NCBI GenBank assembly: GCA_963843525.1
Contig: CAWJKM010000002.1
Span: 124,001-188,000, forward strand
Reading direction: 5' to 3'
Length of the DNA stretch: 64,000 nucleotides
Origin: DATJPR01 sp963843525
GTDB lineage: Bacteria; Bacteroidota; Ignavibacteria; UBA10030; UBA6906
The notes below the pieces were generated by a model. It was not told the origin of the DNA and did no database searches. It was given only the letters and a program-made list of their open reading frames with translations. Position numbers and translations under genes: made by a program. The first letter of the stretch is position 1, and each line of letters opens with the position of its first letter. Positions 28,374 to 37,636 of the stretch are shown one piece after another.

Positions 28374-29663
28374 TCAGTGTTGCTTCTGAAAAGCGGCCAG
28401 GCCGGAAAAGACTGCGTTGTCACCAAGTTCTTCTTCGATGCGAATGAGCTGATTGTACTTCGCGATGCGGTCGGTGCGGCTGGCCGAACCGGTCTTGATC
28501 TGGCCGACATTCGTGGCGACCGCGATGTCCGCGATCGTCGCATCTTCCGTCTCGCCGGACCGATGGCTGATCACGCTGGTGTACCCGGCGCATTTCGCCA
28601 TTTCAATCGCATCGAGCGTCTCCGTCAGCGTCCCGATCTGGTTGACCTTGATGAGAATGGAGTTCGCCACGCCAAGATCGATTCCCTTCTTGAGAAATGT
28701 CGTGTTGGTGACGAATATATCGTCGCCGACCAGCTGGATTTTCTTCCCCAGCTTGCTGGTGATGATTTTCCATCCGTCCCAATCGTTCTCGGCCATGCCA
28801 TCCTCGATCGAGATGATCGGATACTGGCTCACCCATTTCTCGTAATACTGGACCATCTGCTCCGGGGTCTTCGAGGATTTGTCCGATTTGCTGAACACAT
28901 ACTTTCCGTTGTCGAAAAATTCGCTCGAGGCAGGGTCGAGAGCAAGAAACACATCTTTGCCGGGAGCGTAATTCGCCTTCTGGATCGCTTCCAGGATGAC
29001 TTCGACCGCTTCCTCGTTCGATTTGAGGTTCGGCGCAAATCCCCCTTCGTCTCCCACCGCCGTGTTGTACCCCTTTTTCGAGAGAACAGATTTGAGCGCA
29101 TGAAAAACTTCCGCCCCCATCCGAAGGGCTTCTGCAAATGTGGGAGCGTTCGCCGGGACAATCATGAACTCCTGAATGTCCACGTTATTGTCGGCATGCT
29201 TCCCGCCGTTGAGAATGTTCATCATCGGGACCGGCAACGTTTTGGCGTTGACTCCGCCGATGTATTTGTAGAGGGGGATCGTCAAAGACTTTGCCGCGGC
29301 TTTCGCCGCCGCAAGAGACACGCCCAGAATTGCATTGGCGCCGAGCTTCGACTTTGTGGGCGTCCCGTCGAGCCCGATCATCGTCATGTCGATGTCGATC
29401 TGATCCAGCGCGTCCATGCCCACGATGTTCTCGGAGATTGTCGTATTGACGTTTTCCACCGCGTTCAGGACGCCTTTGCCGTTATAACGGGCTTTGTCAC
29501 CATCGCGGAGTTCTACCGCTTCGTTTTCGCCGGTCGATGCGCCGCTGGGGACTGCCGCCCTGCCGAGGACGCCGTTCTCCAGATGGACGTCGACTTCAAT
29601 CGTCGGGTTGCCGCGTGAATCGAGAATTTCTCTTGCGATAATTTCTTCAATGGTCGTGCTCAT
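28374..29663 (-). CDS. eno: Enolase
   Basis: A 429-residue glycolytic enzyme converting 2-phosphoglycerate to phosphoenolpyruvate. The N-terminus REILDSRGNPTIEVDV, the GDEGGFAP segment, metal site region SIEDGMAEND, the QLVGDDIFVTN segment, the catalytic-Lys segment ILIKVNQIGTLTET and SHRSGETEDATIAD are all present. AGGAGACCT precedes the ATG at 29663. The length is standard. It heads a minus-strand run of sugar-phosphate genes. Confidence 0.98.
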   Translation of the reverse strand: MSTTIEEIIAREILDSRGNPTIEVDVHLENGVLGRAAVPSGASTGENEAVELRDGDKARYNGKGVLNAVENVNTTISENIVGMDALDQIDIDMTMIGLDGTPTKSKLGANAILGVSLAAAKAAAKSLTIPLYKYIGGVNAKTLPVPMMNILNGGKHADNNVDIQEFMIVPANAPTFAEALRMGAEVFHALKSVLSKKGYNTAVGDEGGFAPNLKSNEEAVEVILEAIQKANYAPGKDVFLALDPASSEFFDNGKYVFSKSDKSSKTPEQMVQYYEKWVSQYPIISIEDGMAENDWDGWKIITSKLGKKIQLVGDDIFVTNTTFLKKGIDLGVANSILIKVNQIGTLTETLDAIEMAKCAGYTSVISHRSGETEDATIADIAVATNVGQIKTGSASRTDRIAKYNQLIRIEEELGDNAVFSGLAAFQKQH

Positions 29664-30102
29664 AGGTCTCCTGACTGAGGTCAATTGGCAGCGCCGGTCT
29701 TCCAAGAGGGTTCCGGCGTCTGTGCGGGAACGGATTTTTTCATTCCAAGAACAAAAGATAAGACAAATCGGCGTAGAAATGCAATGGAAACGGTTTCTTT
29801 CCCTCTTGACAAGCATCCGCTTTTCCTTATATTCATTGAGAAATGTTCATACCGTGCCGGCTCCCGGGGAATTATCTCCATGAAGGCAAACGTTCGCCGC
29901 TGGCAACGGAAAATGCATGTGATTACCCCATTCCCGGCACTCTGCCTGCAAGGTCCTTCCTCACGGACGGCTCCATTCAACAGGCTCTCAATAATGATGG
30001 GCGGGAGACGAAGCTCTTCTCCCCGTGGGGAGGTCGTGCGCAACCGGGCGGCGTCGCTCCGAAGGGACGGGAAGCTCCGGTCATTTTTCGGAAAGTGGAA
30101 TC
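29664..30102. other. Intergenic region and long leader upstream of ilvD
   Basis: A 439-base gap between divergent enolase and ilvD. It contains a sigma70-like promoter at 29806-29833 pointing to ilvD, giving a predicted 5' leader of about 260 bases. A short hairpin (CTCCC-CGTG-GGGAG, near 30016-30031) and GC-rich tail lie in the leader. An open frame at 29843-30106 overlaps the ilvD start but lacks a ribosome binding site and any family resemblance. I find no T-box or known riboswitch core. Confidence 0.5.
29806..29833 (+). promoter_or_regulatory. Sigma70-like promoter for ilvD-ilvH-ilvC
   Basis: TTGACA at 29806-29811 and TATATT at 29828-29833 are separated by 16 bases. The -35 is a perfect consensus. 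Transcription would begin near 29840 and run into ilvD. Confidence 0.6.
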
Positions 30103-31794
30103 ATGAATACCTCTGAACCTTTGAACCGTCACAGCAAGATCATCACCGGGGGTGTGGAGCGCTCGCCGAATCGGGCGATGCTCCGTGCGGTAGGGTTTGG
30201 CGACAAAGATTTTGACAAGCCGATCATCGGTGTGGCAAACAGCTACAGCACGATTACTCCGTGCAATCTCGGCATCGACATCCTTGCGCACCGGGCGATC
30301 AAGGAACTCCAACAGCAGGGAGCAATGCCGCAGATCTTCGGGACCATCACCGTCAGTGACGGGATCTCCATGGGGACTGAGGGGATGAAGTATTCCCTCG
30401 TCTCACGCGAAGTGATTGCGGACTCGATTGAAACCGTGTGCAGCGGACAGGCCATGGACGGCGTGATGGCATTCGGCGGGTGTGACAAAAACATGCCTGG
30501 TGCGATGATCGCCATTGCCCGGATGAACATCCCCGCCGTCTTCGTCTACGGCGGGACCATCCGGCCTGGACACTATGAAGGGCGGGACCTGACGATCGTG
30601 AGCGTCTTCGAGGCGGTCGGTCAGTACAGCGCGCACAAAATCGACGAAAAGGAACTCGCCGCGGTCGAACGCAACGCGTGCCCCGGTCCCGGCTCGTGCG
30701 CGGGGATGTTCACGGCAAATACCATGTCTTCGGTCTTCGAAGCGATGGGAATGAGCGTGATGTATTCGTCGACGATGGCGGCAGACGATCCTGCAAAAGT
30801 GGAAAACACCGCGGAGGCGGCCCGGGCGTTGTTCCGTGCCGTACGGCAGGACCTGCGACCGCGGACGATTCTTACACGCAAGGCATTTGAGAACGCGATC
30901 GCGGTCACCATGGCCCTGGGGGGTTCGACGAACGCCGTTCTCCATCTTCTCGCCATTGCCCACGCGGCGGGAGTACCGTTGGTCCTCGATGATTTTGAAA
31001 CGATCCGGCGGAAGGTTCCGGTGTTGTGCGATCTGAAACCGTCGGGACGGTTTGTCACCACGCAATTTCACGATGCGGGAGGCGTGCCACAGGTCATGAA
31101 GATCCTTCTTGATCATGGACTTCTCCACGGTGAAGCCATGACGATCACCGGGCAGACGATCCGTGAACTTCTCAATGGCATACCGTCTGAACCCTCCCGC
31201 AATCAGGAAGTCATTCATCCATGGGCGGATCCGGTTCACGCGGAAGGGCATCTGGCCATCCTTAAAGGGAACCTCGCCACGGACGGCGCCGTTGCCAAGA
31301 TTACCGGGGTTGCACACCCGGTGATCACGGGACCGGCCCGGGTATTCGATTCGGAGGAGGCATCTCTGGCGGCAATCCTCGCCGGCAAAGTCAAGGCAGG
31401 TGATGTCGTGGTGATCCGGTACGAGGGCCCCAAGGGCGGCCCGGGGATGCGCGAGATGCTTGCCCCGACATCGGCCATTGTCGGTGCCGGCCTCGGATCG
31501 TCCGTTGGATTGATTACCGATGGAAGGTTCTCCGGCGGGACCTATGGTCTTGTGGTCGGTCACGTCTCCCCCGAAGCGGCTGTCGGCGGAACCATTGCCC
31601 TCGTGGAGGAGGGAGACAGCGTCACGATCGACGCGGAATCGCTTCTTCTCCAGCTCAATGTGCCGGACGAACAGCTTGCGGCACGTCGTGCACGATGGAA
31701 GCCTCCCCAACCCCGGTACACCTCGGGTGTCCTTGCCAAATATGCACGTCTTGTCTCTTCAAGCAACATCGGCGCGGTGACCGATCTTCCCTAA
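30103..31794 (+). CDS. ilvD: Dihydroxy-acid dehydratase
   Basis: A 563-residue Fe-S dehydratase catalysing the third common step of valine and isoleucine synthesis, giving 2-keto acids from dihydroxy acids. The Fe-S-linked motifs GGCDKNMPG and ACPGPGSCAGMFTANTM are present, along with NSYSTITPCN and the C-terminal DGRFSGGTYGLVVGHVSPEA. GGAAAGTGGAATC precedes the ATG at 30103. It is the first gene of an ilvD-ilvH-ilvC run. Confidence 0.97.
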   Translation: MNTSEPLNRHSKIITGGVERSPNRAMLRAVGFGDKDFDKPIIGVANSYSTITPCNLGIDILAHRAIKELQQQGAMPQIFGTITVSDGISMGTEGMKYSLVSREVIADSIETVCSGQAMDGVMAFGGCDKNMPGAMIAIARMNIPAVFVYGGTIRPGHYEGRDLTIVSVFEAVGQYSAHKIDEKELAAVERNACPGPGSCAGMFTANTMSSVFEAMGMSVMYSSTMAADDPAKVENTAEAARALFRAVRQDLRPRTILTRKAFENAIAVTMALGGSTNAVLHLLAIAHAAGVPLVLDDFETIRRKVPVLCDLKPSGRFVTTQFHDAGGVPQVMKILLDHGLLHGEAMTITGQTIRELLNGIPSEPSRNQEVIHPWADPVHAEGHLAILKGNLATDGAVAKITGVAHPVITGPARVFDSEEASLAAILAGKVKAGDVVVIRYEGPKGGPGMREMLAPTSAIVGAGLGSSVGLITDGRFSGGTYGLVVGHVSPEAAVGGTIALVEEGDSVTIDAESLLLQLNVPDEQLAARRARWKPPQPRYTSGVLAKYARLVSSSNIGAVTDLP

Positions 31795-31827
31795 CCAGCA
31801 TCCCAACAATGAAAGACGTACGTTCCC

Positions 31828-32373
31828 ATGCCTCACTCGCAGGATTCTCGCGGCACGAAAAGTACTGACAAGGGGGATAACGCGACGCAACATACGATTT
31901 CCATTCTTGTGGAAAACAAGTTCGGCGCGTTTGCCCGGATTGCAGGACTCTTTGCAGCGAAGGGGTACAATATTGACAGCCTGAGCGTCGGCCCGACGGA
32001 AGACGAAACGGTTTCACGGATGACCATTGTCACCCGCGGAGACGACCAGGTGATCGAACAGATCCTGAAGCAGCTCAACAAACTCATCGATACCGTCAAA
32101 GTTGTCGACCTCACCTTCGATTCGTTTGTGGAACGGGATCTGGTGCTTCTCAAAGTCCGGTCGACCGCGCAAACACGTTCGGAACTGGTCCAGATAGCGG
32201 AGATTTTTCGCGCGAAGGTCGTCGACATGAGTCCGGGAACGCTCACGCTTGAGGCGACGGGCCGCAAAGACAAGGTCGACGCCATCATCAAGATGTTGAA
32301 GCCGTTCAAAATTCTGGAGATCGCGAGGACGGGGAGTGTGGCGCTGAAGAGAGAATTTCAGGGAGAGGTGTAA
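31828..32373 (+). CDS. ilvH: Acetolactate synthase small (regulatory) subunit
   Basis: A 181-residue regulatory subunit with an N-terminal ACT domain (HTISILVENKFGAFARIAGLF, GYNIDSLSVGPTED) and the C-terminal ALS_ss domain. It normally binds valine and activates and feedback-controls the catalytic subunit. That large subunit gene (ilvB/ilvI) is not next to it and not in the window, although the small subunit normally follows it. ilvD ends 33 bases upstream. The N-terminal 20 residues are charged and not part of the domain. Confidence 0.95.
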   Translation: MPHSQDSRGTKSTDKGDNATQHTISILVENKFGAFARIAGLFAAKGYNIDSLSVGPTEDETVSRMTIVTRGDDQVIEQILKQLNKLIDTVKVVDLTFDSFVERDLVLLKVRSTAQTRSELVQIAEIFRAKVVDMSPGTLTLEATGRKDKVDAIIKMLKPFKILEIARTGSVALKREFQGEV

Positions 32374-32375
32374 CA

Positions 32376-32410
32376 ATGGACACTGGTCGATGGACGACGG
32401 ACGATGGACA
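32376..32410 (+). repeat. Period-7 tandem repeat between ilvH and ilvC
   Basis: Five contiguous heptamers read ATGGACA, CTGGTCG, ATGGACG, ACGGACG and ATGGACA. The consensus ATGGACR carries several ATG triplets and produces a spurious upstream start for ilvC at 32390. The tract sits in the 67-base spacer between the two genes. Confidence 0.75.
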
Positions 32411-32440
32411 ACCGGTATCAACAGGGAGGAACAACAGCGT

Positions 32441-33493
32441 ATGGCACTGATGGATTTTGGCGGCACGAAGGAAGAAGTGGTCACGAGGGAAGAATTCACC
32501 ATTGAAAAAGCGAAGAAGGTTCTTGCAAATGAAGTCGTTGCCATCCTCGGCTATGGCCCGCAGGGACATGGCCAGTCGCTGAACCTTCGTGACAACGGGG
32601 TCAAGGTGATTATCGGTCAGCGGAAAGGGGGAAAGGGATGGGCGGAGGCGATCCGCGATGGATGGAAGGAGGGCGAGACGCTGTTCCCGGACATGAAGGA
32701 AGCGGTGGGCCGGGCGACGGTGATCATGTATCTTCTTTCCGACGCAGGACAGAAAGAGCATTGGCCGACGGTGAGCTCTCATCTCAAGAAAGGGATGGCC
32801 CTGTACTTCTCGCACGGGTTCTCCGTCGTCTTCAAAGATCAAACCGGAGTGATTCCGCCTCCCGGTGTGGACGTCATCCTAGTCGCGCCGAAAGGGAGCG
32901 GCCGTACCGTCCGCACGAATTTCCTCGCGGGGAGCGGGATCAATGCCAGCTTTGCAGTGCATCAGGATGCCACGGGGCGTGCGAAAGAACGCGTTCTGGC
33001 CCTGGGGATCGCCGTCGGGTCGGGGTACCTGTTCCCCACGACGTTCGAACGTGAGGTGTTCAGCGATCTGGTCGGAGAACGGGGTGTCCTCATGGGGGCA
33101 ATTGCCGGTGCCATGAAAGCCCAATATGACGTGTTGCGTGCGCACGGTCATACACCGAGCGAAGCGTTCAACGAGACCGTGGAAGAGGCGACGCAGAGTC
33201 TCTACCCGCTCGTCGGCAAGAACGGAATGGATTGGATGTTTGCGGCATGCAGCACCACTGCACAGCGCGGTGCGCTCGACTGGGCCCCGCGTTTTGAACA
33301 GGCGGTCCGTCCGTTGATGGAGCTTCTCTACCGCGATGTCGTCGAGGGCGTGGAGTCGCGGCGCGTCCTGGATACCTGCAGCGCACCCGACTACCGTGCA
33401 AAGCTCGAGCAGGAGCTGAAGGTGCTCCGGGAATCGGAGATGTGGAAAGCCGGAGCGACCGTTCGTTCTCTCCGACCGGAAAACGCAAAGTAA
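32441..33493 (+). CDS. ilvC: Ketol-acid reductoisomerase (NADP+)
   Basis: A 350-residue enzyme converting acetolactate or acetohydroxybutyrate to the dihydroxy acid using NADPH and Mg2+. The nucleotide loop GYGPQGHGQSLNLRDNG is followed by the phosphate-binding region IIGQRKGG. The catalytic domain has GERGVLMGAIAGAMKAQYDVL and FNETVEEATQSLYPL with the metal-binding acidic residues. The length and wording fit the form common in Bacteroidota. The ATG at 32441 is chosen because AGGGAGGA lies ten bases upstream and the heptamer repeat lies before it. Confidence 0.96.
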   Translation: MALMDFGGTKEEVVTREEFTIEKAKKVLANEVVAILGYGPQGHGQSLNLRDNGVKVIIGQRKGGKGWAEAIRDGWKEGETLFPDMKEAVGRATVIMYLLSDAGQKEHWPTVSSHLKKGMALYFSHGFSVVFKDQTGVIPPPGVDVILVAPKGSGRTVRTNFLAGSGINASFAVHQDATGRAKERVLALGIAVGSGYLFPTTFEREVFSDLVGERGVLMGAIAGAMKAQYDVLRAHGHTPSEAFNETVEEATQSLYPLVGKNGMDWMFAACSTTAQRGALDWAPRFEQAVRPLMELLYRDVVEGVESRRVLDTCSAPDYRAKLEQELKVLRESEMWKAGATVRSLRPENAK

Positions 33494-33512
33494 TCCCGCA
33501 CCGTAGCATGCA

Positions 33513-33558
33513 TGCGGCTCACACGGAAGGTCCTGCACCGTCCACCGTGTGAGCCGCA
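33513..33558. other. Perfect 14-bp stem-loop between ilvC and mutS
   Basis: TGCGGCTCACACGG (33513-33526) is the exact reverse complement of CCGTGTGAGCCGCA (33545-33558), with an 18-base loop. There is no T-tract after it. It begins 20 bases after the ilvC stop. It may be a Rho-independent-like structure lacking U-run, an mRNA 3' end stabiliser or a protein site. Confidence 0.65.
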
Positions 33559-33638
33559 AGCGTCTTGATCCCGATTCATTGCATTTCCTTCCTGTTTTTG
33601 ATTAATTGACATTTCACACTCGGGACAGCTCCGCCGCG

Positions 33639-36257
33639 ATGTCAACACCCCTGATGAAACAGTATCTGCAGGTTAAGGCGAAATACCCGGAGACGATCCT
33701 GCTGTTCCGGATGGGGGATTTCTTTGAGACTTTCGAGGAAGATGCGAAAACCACCTCGCGCGTCCTCGGGATCACGCTGACGCGGAGAGGCAACGGGGCG
33801 GCGGGGGAAGTGCCCCTGGCAGGATTTCCGCATCACGCTCTTGACGCGTATCTCCCCAAACTACTCAAAGCGGGCTACAAAGTAGCCGTCTGCGAACAAC
33901 TCGAAGACCCCAAGTTCGCCAAGGGCATCGTCAAACGGGACGTCGTGGAAGTGGTCACTCCCGGCGTTGCATTCTCCGACAAAGTCCTCGACGGGAAGCA
34001 GAATAATTTTCTCGCCGCTATCGCTCTTCCGACTGCAATTGCCGGTGCGGATGACATCGTCGGGTTTTCGTACGTTGATGCATCGACCGGAGAATTTGCC
34101 GCGGGGGAATTCCCCCTTCGCAATCTGCCGGAACAGGTCGCCAGTCTCGGGCCGTCGGAAATCCTCGTCCAGAAGCGCGATGCTCAGCCGCTCGTCGATC
34201 TCCTCAAAAACTCTTTTACCGGCCTGTACTCGAAGCTCGAAGACTGGCTGTTTCATTATGATTTCGCGTACGAGTTGCTCGTTCAACATTTCAATACAAA
34301 GACCCTCAAAGGCTTCGGACTCGAAGAATTCGGCATCGGGGTGGCGGCGGCCGGCGCGGTTCTGCACTATCTTCAGGAGACGCAGAAGCAAAACCTCCTG
34401 CATATCCGCAAGATCGTTCCGTTCTCCATCACGGGATACATCGTCCTGGATCCCGCGACGAAGCGGAATCTTGAAATCGCCGCCTCGGCCGATGGCACCC
34501 AGGAGGGAAGCCTCTTCGGCGTGCTCGACCGTACGCAAACGCCGATGGGCGGCCGACTGCTCAAACGCTGGATCGGACAGCCGTTGAATGTGCTGGAGAA
34601 AATCGTCGACCGGCTGGATGCGGTTGAGGAGATGGTGAAGACGGAAGATGTCCGCCGTGACGCAGGGCTCTCACTGGGAAAGATCGGCGATCTGGAGCGT
34701 CTCAATATGCGTATCTGTACGGGGCGGGCCACCCCGCGGGATATCGTGGCGTTGCGCTCGAACCTGCTTGCGGTGGTGGACCTCCGCGCCGCATTGCATT
34801 CCGTCCAGTCGCCCCCCCTCGCCGGCCTCCGCTCCACCCTCCATCCCCTCGATGAAATCACCACCCTTATCGAACGGTCGATTGAACCTGAGCCTCCCGC
34901 TTCACTTGCCGATGGCGGCGTGATTCGCTCGGGCTACAGTCCCGAGCTGGATGAACTTCGCTCCTTTGCCTTCAACGGGAAAAAATGGATCGCGGATCTC
35001 CAGAAGACCGAGCGGGAGAGGACGGGAATCGGGTCGCTCAAAGTGGGGTTCAACAACGTGTTCGGGTACTACATCGAAGTCACGAACGCACACAAGGAAA
35101 AAATCCCCTCCGATTACATCCGCAAACAGACGCTGACAGGGGCCGAGCGCTACGTCACTCCGGGGCTGAAAGAGCAGGAGGAGAAAATCCTCCACGCGGA
35201 AGAGCGGTTGCTGACAGTCGAGACGGCGATTTTCAATGAGATCAGGCTGATGATCGCCTCGCACGCCGCCGAGATCCAGGAAGACGCCCGCGCGATCGCC
35301 ATGGTCGACTGCTATGTCGCTCTCGGGAGTTGCGCGGTGGAGTACGAATATGTCCGCCCCGGGGTCAACGAATCGGCGGCGCTCGAAATCACCGGCGGGA
35401 GGCACCCGGTGATCGAACGGCTTCTCCCGCCCGGAGAGGCATACGTCCCGAATGACGTTTCCCTTTCGACGGACTCCGATCAGATCCTGATCATCACCGG
35501 TCCCAACATGAGCGGGAAATCGAGCTACCTCCGTCAGGTGGGACTCATCGTGCTCCTGGCGCAGATCGGTTCGTACGTCCCCGCGGACCGGGCGACCATC
35601 GGAATCGTTGACAAGATCTTCACCCGTGTCGGAGCGAGCGATCGGATAACCACCGGGGAGAGCACGTTTCTCGTGGAGATGCACGAGGCGGCACATATCG
35701 TCAATACGGCCACAAGAAAAAGTCTCATCCTCCTCGATGAAGTCGGGAGGGGAACTAGCACCTTCGACGGGATCAGCATCGCCTGGGCGCTCACGGAGTA
35801 CCTTCATAACCGGGTGGGCGCGCGGACGCTCTTTGCCACTCACTATCATGAGCTCAACGAGCTCGCCGATCTGTTCCCCCGGATCCGAAACTTCAAAGTC
35901 GACGTGCGGGAGTACGATGACAAAGTGGTGTTCCTCCATAAGGTGACTCCGGGATTCGCGGATCATTCGTATGGTATTCAGGTCGCTCAGATGGCGGGCC
36001 TGCCGGAAGAAATTACCGACCGGGCGAAAGATATCTTGAGGAATCTGGAAGATTCAGGGCTCTCGCTGCAAGGAGAGGACACGAGCAAAGGACGCCGGAA
36101 ATCCGGTGGGAGAGTCGCGGCATCATCGCTTCAACTCACGCTGTTCGAATCGCAGGACGACGCTCTCCGGACGGAACTGCGATCGATGGACGTGAATGAG
36201 ATGACTCCACTCAAAGCTCTGGAAACACTCTCCCGTTTGAAGGAGAAGGCGCTATGA
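33639..36257 (+). CDS. mutS: DNA mismatch repair protein MutS
   Basis: An 872-residue mismatch-recognition ATPase. The N-terminal mismatch-binding F-x-E motif is in FRMGDFFETFEED. The ATPase domain has the Walker A GPNMSGKSSYLRQ, Walker B LILLDEVGRGTSTFDG and the ATHYHEL segment. The C-terminal part (about 800-872) contains the usual tail before the end. Full length and intact. The start at 33639 is inferred from the family N-terminus; an upstream in-frame TTG at 33606 exists but is less likely. The next gene overlaps by four bases. Confidence 0.97.
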   Translation: MSTPLMKQYLQVKAKYPETILLFRMGDFFETFEEDAKTTSRVLGITLTRRGNGAAGEVPLAGFPHHALDAYLPKLLKAGYKVAVCEQLEDPKFAKGIVKRDVVEVVTPGVAFSDKVLDGKQNNFLAAIALPTAIAGADDIVGFSYVDASTGEFAAGEFPLRNLPEQVASLGPSEILVQKRDAQPLVDLLKNSFTGLYSKLEDWLFHYDFAYELLVQHFNTKTLKGFGLEEFGIGVAAAGAVLHYLQETQKQNLLHIRKIVPFSITGYIVLDPATKRNLEIAASADGTQEGSLFGVLDRTQTPMGGRLLKRWIGQPLNVLEKIVDRLDAVEEMVKTEDVRRDAGLSLGKIGDLERLNMRICTGRATPRDIVALRSNLLAVVDLRAALHSVQSPPLAGLRSTLHPLDEITTLIERSIEPEPPASLADGGVIRSGYSPELDELRSFAFNGKKWIADLQKTERERTGIGSLKVGFNNVFGYYIEVTNAHKEKIPSDYIRKQTLTGAERYVTPGLKEQEEKILHAEERLLTVETAIFNEIRLMIASHAAEIQEDARAIAMVDCYVALGSCAVEYEYVRPGVNESAALEITGGRHPVIERLLPPGEAYVPNDVSLSTDSDQILIITGPNMSGKSSYLRQVGLIVLLAQIGSYVPADRATIGIVDKIFTRVGASDRITTGESTFLVEMHEAAHIVNTATRKSLILLDEVGRGTSTFDGISIAWALTEYLHNRVGARTLFATHYHELNELADLFPRIRNFKVDVREYDDKVVFLHKVTPGFADHSYGIQVAQMAGLPEEITDRAKDILRNLEDSGLSLQGEDTSKGRRKSGGRVAASSLQLTLFESQDDALRTELRSMDVNEMTPLKALETLSRLKEKAL

Positions 36258-36961
36258 TCTCCTCTCTTCTGCTCGGCATCATCGGCGGTTTTCTGCTTTC
36301 CATGCCCCCCGGACCGATCAGTCTCGCCGCAACGAGACAGGTCCTGGCGGGCTTTTTCAAGTCGGGGCTGAAAATCGCTCTCGCCGCAGCAATGATGGAT
36401 GTCATGTATATGCTCGGTGCGACATTTGCGTCATCCGCCATCATGGTGACCATCAGATCGCTGGTGCGAGAAAGCATCTGGTTCCCGTTCTTGTTCCAGA
36501 TCGCGTGTGTCGGGGTTCTCATCTTCCTTGGAGTCAGATTCCTGCTTCCCGAAAAGCGGCATCATGAAGAAGAAGTCGAAGAGCTCCGTGAACGCCGCCA
36601 GGAGGAGCGCGCCAAGCGCCTGGGGCATAATTCCCCGTTTTTCCTCGGACTCCTCATGGCGATCACCAATCTGGCTTCCCCCGCATTTCTCCCCTCCATG
36701 ATCACGTTTGTTGGATTCCTCCAGGCAAACAAATGGCTGATGCCTTCGTTTAGCGACAACGTGTTGTTCTCCGTGGGGTTCGGGACGGGAACCCTGCTCT
36801 GGTTCCTGACCGCCATGCGGGTTCTGACGCACTTCAGGGAACGGCTCTCGGACAACTTCCTCAACTGGGTCTATCGCTTTGCCGGTGGAACGATGCTGTT
36901 GTTCGCCGTCGTCGTCGCGCTCCATGTCGCGTTGACCACCGAATGGAAAGCACTGGTCTGA
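36254..36961 (+). CDS. LysE-family translocator
   Basis: A 235-residue inner-membrane protein of the LysE/RhtB superfamily, with about six hydrophobic segments and the N-terminal signature LLSMPPGPISLAATRQVL. A charged loop (EKRHHEEEVEELRERRQEERAKRL) in the middle is unusually long. Members export amino acids or related metabolites; the substrate is unknown. It is joined to mutS by an ATGA overlap. Confidence 0.8.
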   Translation: MISSLLLGIIGGFLLSMPPGPISLAATRQVLAGFFKSGLKIALAAAMMDVMYMLGATFASSAIMVTIRSLVRESIWFPFLFQIACVGVLIFLGVRFLLPEKRHHEEEVEELRERRQEERAKRLGHNSPFFLGLLMAITNLASPAFLPSMITFVGFLQANKWLMPSFSDNVLFSVGFGTGTLLWFLTAMRVLTHFRERLSDNFLNWVYRFAGGTMLLFAVVVALHVALTTEWKALV

Positions 36962-36990
36962 GGGATTGATACACTACAAAGGGCACAACT

Positions 36991-37506
36991 ATGGCACCAC
37001 AGGAAATGCGGCAACTCTTTGCCTTCAATGCGTGGGCGACGAACAGGATCTTTGATGCGCTTGAGAAGCTCCCGGCGGAACAGGTTGGGAAGGACCTGCA
37101 AAGCAGCCACAAATCGATTCTCAACACGCTCGTGCACCTCGTGGGAGCCGAACGGGCATGGTGTTCTCGCTGGACAGGCGCAACGGTCGAACCTTTTCTC
37201 ACCGTCGCCGATGCGCCAAATATCGCGGTCCTGAAAGAAACCTGGAACAAGGTCGGCTTCGAGACGGCAAAGTTCCTGGGGAGTCTGTCGGAAAAGAAAC
37301 TGACAGAACTCTTCGAAATGAAAACGTCGAAAGGAGACGTACTCAAGCTGGTGTACTGGCATTCCATGCTCCACGTGATCGATCATTCGACGTATCACCG
37401 GGGACAGGTGGTCACCATGATGCGGCAACTCGGGGCCGTGCCACCGAATACCGGCATGAACACCTTCTTCCGGGAAACGGCCAAGCTGGGATCGAAGTCG
37501 AACTGA
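36991..37506 (+). CDS. DinB-family protein
   Basis: A 171-residue four-helix protein of the DinB/YfiT metal-binding group. The three expected metal-site histidines are visible: the NTLVHLVGAERAW segment, and the HVIDHSTYHRGQVVTMMRQLG segment that gives the H-x3-H type pair. AAAGGGCACAACT precedes the ATG. Family members include thiol-dependent transferases and proteins of unknown role. It is 29 bases downstream of the LysE-like gene. Confidence 0.85.
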   Translation: MAPQEMRQLFAFNAWATNRIFDALEKLPAEQVGKDLQSSHKSILNTLVHLVGAERAWCSRWTGATVEPFLTVADAPNIAVLKETWNKVGFETAKFLGSLSEKKLTELFEMKTSKGDVLKLVYWHSMLHVIDHSTYHRGQVVTMMRQLGAVPPNTGMNTFFRETAKLGSKSN

Positions 37507-37636
37507 AGACGTGATGATCCGCGGCGAGATTCCGCCCGGATCCCGCAAATGGTGCCCCCCGTACTCCCCGGGCGTCACCATCGGTTTGCGAGCGGGAGTT
37601 TTGCTGATCACAAAAAGAACCACAACGTCGTCGGTG

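Noticed and set aside
29843..30106. Leader frame of 87 residues overlapping the ilvD start
   Set aside because: No ribosome binding site, no recognised pattern and no branched-chain residue run. Kept only as a remark under the ilvD leader.
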